A stretch of 55,346 nt of DNA from the NCBI GenBank assembly GCA_026993785.1, contig JALWRZ010000009.1:1-55346 (forward strand), given 5' to 3'. This document shows positions 52,587 to 55,346 of the stretch, piece by piece. The position numbers and the translations under genes are program-made. The stretch's first letter is position 1, and every line of letters begins with the position of its first letter. Under the pieces are notes generated by a model that was not told the DNA's origin, made no database searches, and saw nothing but the letters and a program-made list of their open reading frames with translations. The DNA is from DHVE2 group archaeon. Lineage in GTDB: Archaea > Thermoplasmatota > Thermoplasmata > Thermoplasmatales > Aciduliprofundaceae.

Positions 52587-53328
52587 CCTAGCATCGCAGA
52601 TAGGAAGGTCATTTGCTATAGCTAAGAAGGACATGCTCATCTTCTATCTCAAAGGTCCCGTGGTAATTATGGGGCTTCTCTTCCCCCTCTTCCTATTCAT
52701 AGCCTTTTTGATAGGAAGGGATCTTAGTCACGAGTATCTTTTTGTGGCACTGATAGCCATGACTGCCTTCTTCACCTCCACCGCCGTGGGACCAACCATC
52801 ATACCCTGGGAGGCAAGAAGCAAAACATTTGAGAGATTAATATCCACACCAATATCCATAACGACAGTACTTCTTGGAGATATGCAGGCCTCCTTCTGCT
52901 TCGGGTTGATAATCACCTTTGCCATATCTCTTTCATCCATTTTTCTTCATATATCCCTAAATCTGCTCATCTTCATTCCTGCTGCTCTTCTCTCGCTTCT
53001 CACCTTCTCTGCAATGACCATCCTGATGTCTTCATATCCCCCGACAGATGTGCCTGCGGATGTGATGATGCTCTCTTCGCTGGTGAAATTCACGCTGCTT
53101 TTCGTAAGTGGAATTTTTGTACCTCTTGATAAATTGCCAGGATATGCAAGGGCAATAACCTACATCTCGCCCCTTACCTATTTGGTTGATGCTCTGCGCT
53201 ACTCTACAGGACTCAATGGCTTCATCCCACTATGGATTGATTTTCTGGCACTGTTTATCTTCGGAATATTATTCTTTGCCCTTGGAGTAATGGTGCATAA
53301 GAGGGTGCTAGAAGAAAGGTTTATGTGA
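52579..53328 (+). CDS. ABC-2 type transporter permease
   Basis: The 249-residue membrane protein has six hydrophobic segments and the ABC-2 motifs PWEARSKTFERLISTPIS in the first loop and FVSGIFVPLDKLPGYARAIT near the end. GGGTGAT precedes the GTG at 52579, which is why this start is chosen over the ATG at 52549 within the ATPase gene. It completes an export system with the gene before it. Confidence 0.9.
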   Translation: MSSLASQIGRSFAIAKKDMLIFYLKGPVVIMGLLFPLFLFIAFLIGRDLSHEYLFVALIAMTAFFTSTAVGPTIIPWEARSKTFERLISTPISITTVLLGDMQASFCFGLIITFAISLSSIFLHISLNLLIFIPAALLSLLTFSAMTILMSSYPPTDVPADVMMLSSLVKFTLLFVSGIFVPLDKLPGYARAITYISPLTYLVDALRYSTGLNGFIPLWIDFLALFIFGILFFALGVMVHKRVLEERFM

Positions 53329-53447
53329 GAGTTCGTGACCCTACGCTCCTTTTTGAGGGCACAATTTTAATTATTTTGACGAATGTTCGTTGCCCCTTCA
53401 CTTCCCATAATTTTCGGGTTTAATTTACTTCCTTGCAAAAAAAGAAG

Positions 53448-54647
53448 TTAAGAATATTCGGTTTTAAGACCTTTCCATATCTCTCTTATGAAGTTCTTCA
53501 GATCGCTTATCGATCTCACCTCTAATCTCGCTTTCGCTCTCACAAGGTACTCAACAATCCCAGGATAGTTTATGGCATACCTGCCAACAAGCTGTGCCCC
53601 GTATATCCTATCTCCCTTTACAAATATCTTTGCAATGTTTGAACCATGCCAGAATTCCTTTTTATTGCCTTCAAATATACCTATTGAAGCGAATACTTTA
53701 TCAAATATAGTGATGATGTTCATATTTATTGAACCACGATACCTTTTCTCTTTACCAATCATATTGAATCCCGCGACTCTACCCTGTTCTCTTGCCAGAG
53801 GCCAGATTGCAAAAATTCCGTATCTTCCTGATATGGCATCCTTGGTCTCTACACAATCACCGCCTGCATAAACATCCTTTACGGTGGTTTCCATTCTCTC
53901 ATTAGTCAAAATGCCCCTATTTTCTCCCAGTTTAACTCGATTATCAAGAAAACTCAAATCTGGCTTAACGCCAAGCGCAGCTATCACCAAATCTCCATAG
54001 ACAACCCCACATGGAGCTCGAATTCCCTCTACAGGCTCGCCTATGAGTTGAATATCTCTCTCAAACAGAACCTTTACACCATTGAGGATCATCACATCCC
54101 TTATTATGTCAGATATGTCCTCATCAAATAATCTCCTGAGAATTCTTGAGCGACAAATTATTAATGGGTCCACTCCAATTTTTTTAAGTGCTATTGCAGT
54201 CTCGACTGCTACAGGACCTGCACCTATTATTATCACCCTTCCTCGGGTCTTTCTTATCTTCTCCGCATCCTCTAAGGTTCTCACACCGATCACACCTTCT
54301 CTTTGATACTCAGGATAAATCTTCGGTTTTGCACCTGTGGAAATAAGAAGCTTATCGTATTCAATGACCTCTCCGTTATCAAGAATAACCTTCTTCTTTT
54401 CTGTATCTATTTTGACTGCTTCTCTTCCCATAACATAATCAATGCTGTTTCTTCGCACAAAGCTCCAGTCCCATATGAAGAGATTATCCCTCCTCAATGT
54501 TCCCTCAATGTAGTAAGGAAGCACAGCAGGAGAATACGGCAGAGTTTTTTCTCTTGTGATGATTATTATCTCATCCTCGGTATTCGCTCTTATCGTTTCT
54601 GCGGCCGATGTTCCTGCTCCACCTGCACCAATTATAACATGCCTCAT
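53448..54647 (-). CDS. NAD(P)/FAD-dependent oxidoreductase
   Basis: The 399-residue protein has the FAD-binding start VIIGAGGAGTSAAETIRAN, a second dinucleotide fold VIIIGAGPVAVETAIALKK and the FAD motif VYAGGDCVETKD. This fits NADH oxidase-like or ferredoxin/rubredoxin-reductase flavoproteins. No redox cysteine in the CxxxxC motif position is seen in the first fold, so a thiol-disulfide reductase is unlikely. It follows the aldehyde:ferredoxin oxidoreductase with a five-base gap, so it may transfer its electrons. Confidence 0.88.
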   Translation of the reverse strand: MRHVIIGAGGAGTSAAETIRANTEDEIIIITREKTLPYSPAVLPYYIEGTLRRDNLFIWDWSFVRRNSIDYVMGREAVKIDTEKKKVILDNGEVIEYDKLLISTGAKPKIYPEYQREGVIGVRTLEDAEKIRKTRGRVIIIGAGPVAVETAIALKKIGVDPLIICRSRILRRLFDEDISDIIRDVMILNGVKVLFERDIQLIGEPVEGIRAPCGVVYGDLVIAALGVKPDLSFLDNRVKLGENRGILTNERMETTVKDVYAGGDCVETKDAISGRYGIFAIWPLAREQGRVAGFNMIGKEKRYRGSINMNIITIFDKVFASIGIFEGNKKEFWHGSNIAKIFVKGDRIYGAQLVGRYAINYPGIVEYLVRAKARLEVRSISDLKNFIREIWKGLKTEYS

Positions 54648-54652
54648 TCATA

Positions 54653-55346
54653 TCACCTCAAATCGTATTTCTTCAAAATTTCATCCATGGGAATGCCATT
54701 TTCATTCCAACCTCTCAACTCGTAATACTTCTTCTTAATTCTTTCTAACTTCTCTCTGTCCAGCCTAACCTCCCCCTTAAAGAGCCTTGGCGAAATTTCG
54801 TCCTTTATACCTGCATATTCAATGTTTACAATTCTCTCCAGCGTTCTTATTTTCTCCGCATAATGTATAAGATCTGAAGGTTTGATTCTATTACCTGTGA
54901 TTGCATAATATGCCCTGCACCAGAGTTCCAATGGCGTTGTGAGAAGTGCTATAACACATACCCCCAGGGAATCGGCTATTATGTGCATATTTTCCCACAT
55001 AACGGTGAATTTCACCTTTGCATCACTATAATCCCATGGATACGCCGCATTCTTTTCGCCCACAAACATTTCCGCCATTTTCTCTGCCTGCTCCTTCTTG
55101 ATATAATAATAGAACTCTGGAAATCCGTAAAGCGCACGATTAACACCGCCAGAATCTGCTACTGTAGAGATCAATGCAGAACCTACAAATGGCCTGATAT
55201 CGCTGCTCCAGGACTCCATGCCACCCTTAACATATACCGCAGGTACACCATAATATTCTGCGGCTTTCTTTATCCCCTCTGCAAATATATTTCCTTCGCC
55301 CACCCTATTCACAATTTTATCTATGAAATCGAGAATCTCTTCGCTT
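54653..55346 (-). CDS. Aldehyde:ferredoxin oxidoreductase, C-terminal part
   Basis: The frame stays open to the window edge; only the last 231 residues are visible. The segments GNIFAEGIKKAAEYYGV, DIRPFVGSALISTVADSGG and LGVCVIALLTTPLELWCRAY fit the C-terminal domain of tungsten-containing aldehyde oxidoreductases. The cysteine in LGVC matches the position of a cluster ligand in this family. It probably oxidises an aldehyde to an acid and gives electrons to ferredoxin. The FAD protein follows as a partner. Confidence 0.85.
   Translation of the reverse strand, partial: SEEILDFIDKIVNRVGEGNIFAEGIKKAAEYYGVPAVYVKGGMESWSSDIRPFVGSALISTVADSGGVNRALYGFPEFYYYIKKEQAEKMAEMFVGEKNAAYPWDYSDAKVKFTVMWENMHIIADSLGVCVIALLTTPLELWCRAYYAITGNRIKPSDLIHYAEKIRTLERIVNIEYAGIKDEISPRLFKGEVRLDREKLERIKKKYYELRGWNENGIPMDEILKKYDLR

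Noticed and set aside
1-55346. tRNA, rRNA, CRISPR arrays or insertion sequences
   Set aside because: I looked in the intergenic gaps for T-loop motifs, regularly spaced repeats, transposase motifs and long terminal inverted repeats and found none. A covariance or repeat scan could still reveal a small RNA.

Overview
The window comes from an archaeon, and probably a thermophilic one. It encodes archaeal translation factors (aIF5B, aIF1/SUI1, aIF2 gamma), ribosomal protein S6e, Nob1, TmcA, a probable Pop5-like RNase P protein and both enzymes that build the ether-lipid core (GGGP synthase and DGGGP synthase). Many genes have a TATA-like box about 25-30 nt before the start codon and no leader. 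A two-gene di-myo-inositol phosphate pathway (a hyperthermophile osmolyte) suggests heat adaptation. Gene content and style fit a Thermoplasmatota/DHVE2 (Aciduliprofundum-like) organism; that placement is an inference, not a database result.

Layout. 1-5.7 kb: the end of a surface protein with fibronectin type III domains, an Lhr-type helicase, a MazG-like protein, a RAD55/KaiC-like ATPase with a P-loop-less partner, and an acetyltransferase. 5.7-12.8 kb: the most interesting part, a compact and apparently undescribed RiPP-type cluster. It holds a 32-residue Cys-rich precursor peptide (5893-5991), a radical SAM/SPASM maturase with an apparent +1 frameshift, a PqqD-like recognition protein, an ASKHA (MfnF/hydantoinase-like) protein with a degenerate phosphate-2 motif, an ABC-2 exporter pair, and a LolD/MacB-type ATPase with an FtsX-like permease. 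12.8-18.7 kb: small proteins, aIF5B, an AlaX-like editing protein, a hairpin-rich element, SUI1, TmcA and an ASCH protein. 19.2-24.2 kb: inositol phosphate synthase, IPCT/DIPPS, UPF0216, PdxS and a DUF389 membrane protein.

24.3-29 kb: an accessory surface-protein operon (1117-residue protein with calcium-binding repeats plus two small membrane proteins). A 36-bp exact copy of part of the large gene lies beyond the operon's end. 29-34.2 kb: an SDR, a pair of CARF-like/winged-helix genes with no cas genes nearby, an ammonium transporter and an RNase J-like protein. 34.2-41.5 kb: a COG2108 radical SAM protein, the ether-lipid pair, RNase P protein, SDR, TatD-like hydrolase, S6e and aIF2 gamma. 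41.7-46 kb: a three-gene NuoE/NuoF/formate dehydrogenase operon with Cys at the selenocysteine position. 46-55.3 kb: an adenosine-type deaminase, a metallo-beta-lactamase protein, an ArsR-DUF3783-Nob1 operon, an OYE-type flavoenzyme, a half-size DMT transporter, an ABC exporter, and an FAD reductase next to an aldehyde:ferredoxin oxidoreductase cut by the window end.

How the parts work together. In the RiPP cluster the PqqD-like protein should present the leader (YxxPxL motif) to the radical SAM enzyme, which would modify the Cys-rich tail; the two ABC systems should export the product or protect the producer. The formate dehydrogenase operon should pass electrons between formate, NAD(P) and possibly ferredoxin. 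The inositol genes supply a thermoprotective solute, and the CARF pair may be a cyclic-nucleotide-sensing regulator. No tRNA, rRNA, insertion sequence or CRISPR array was seen.
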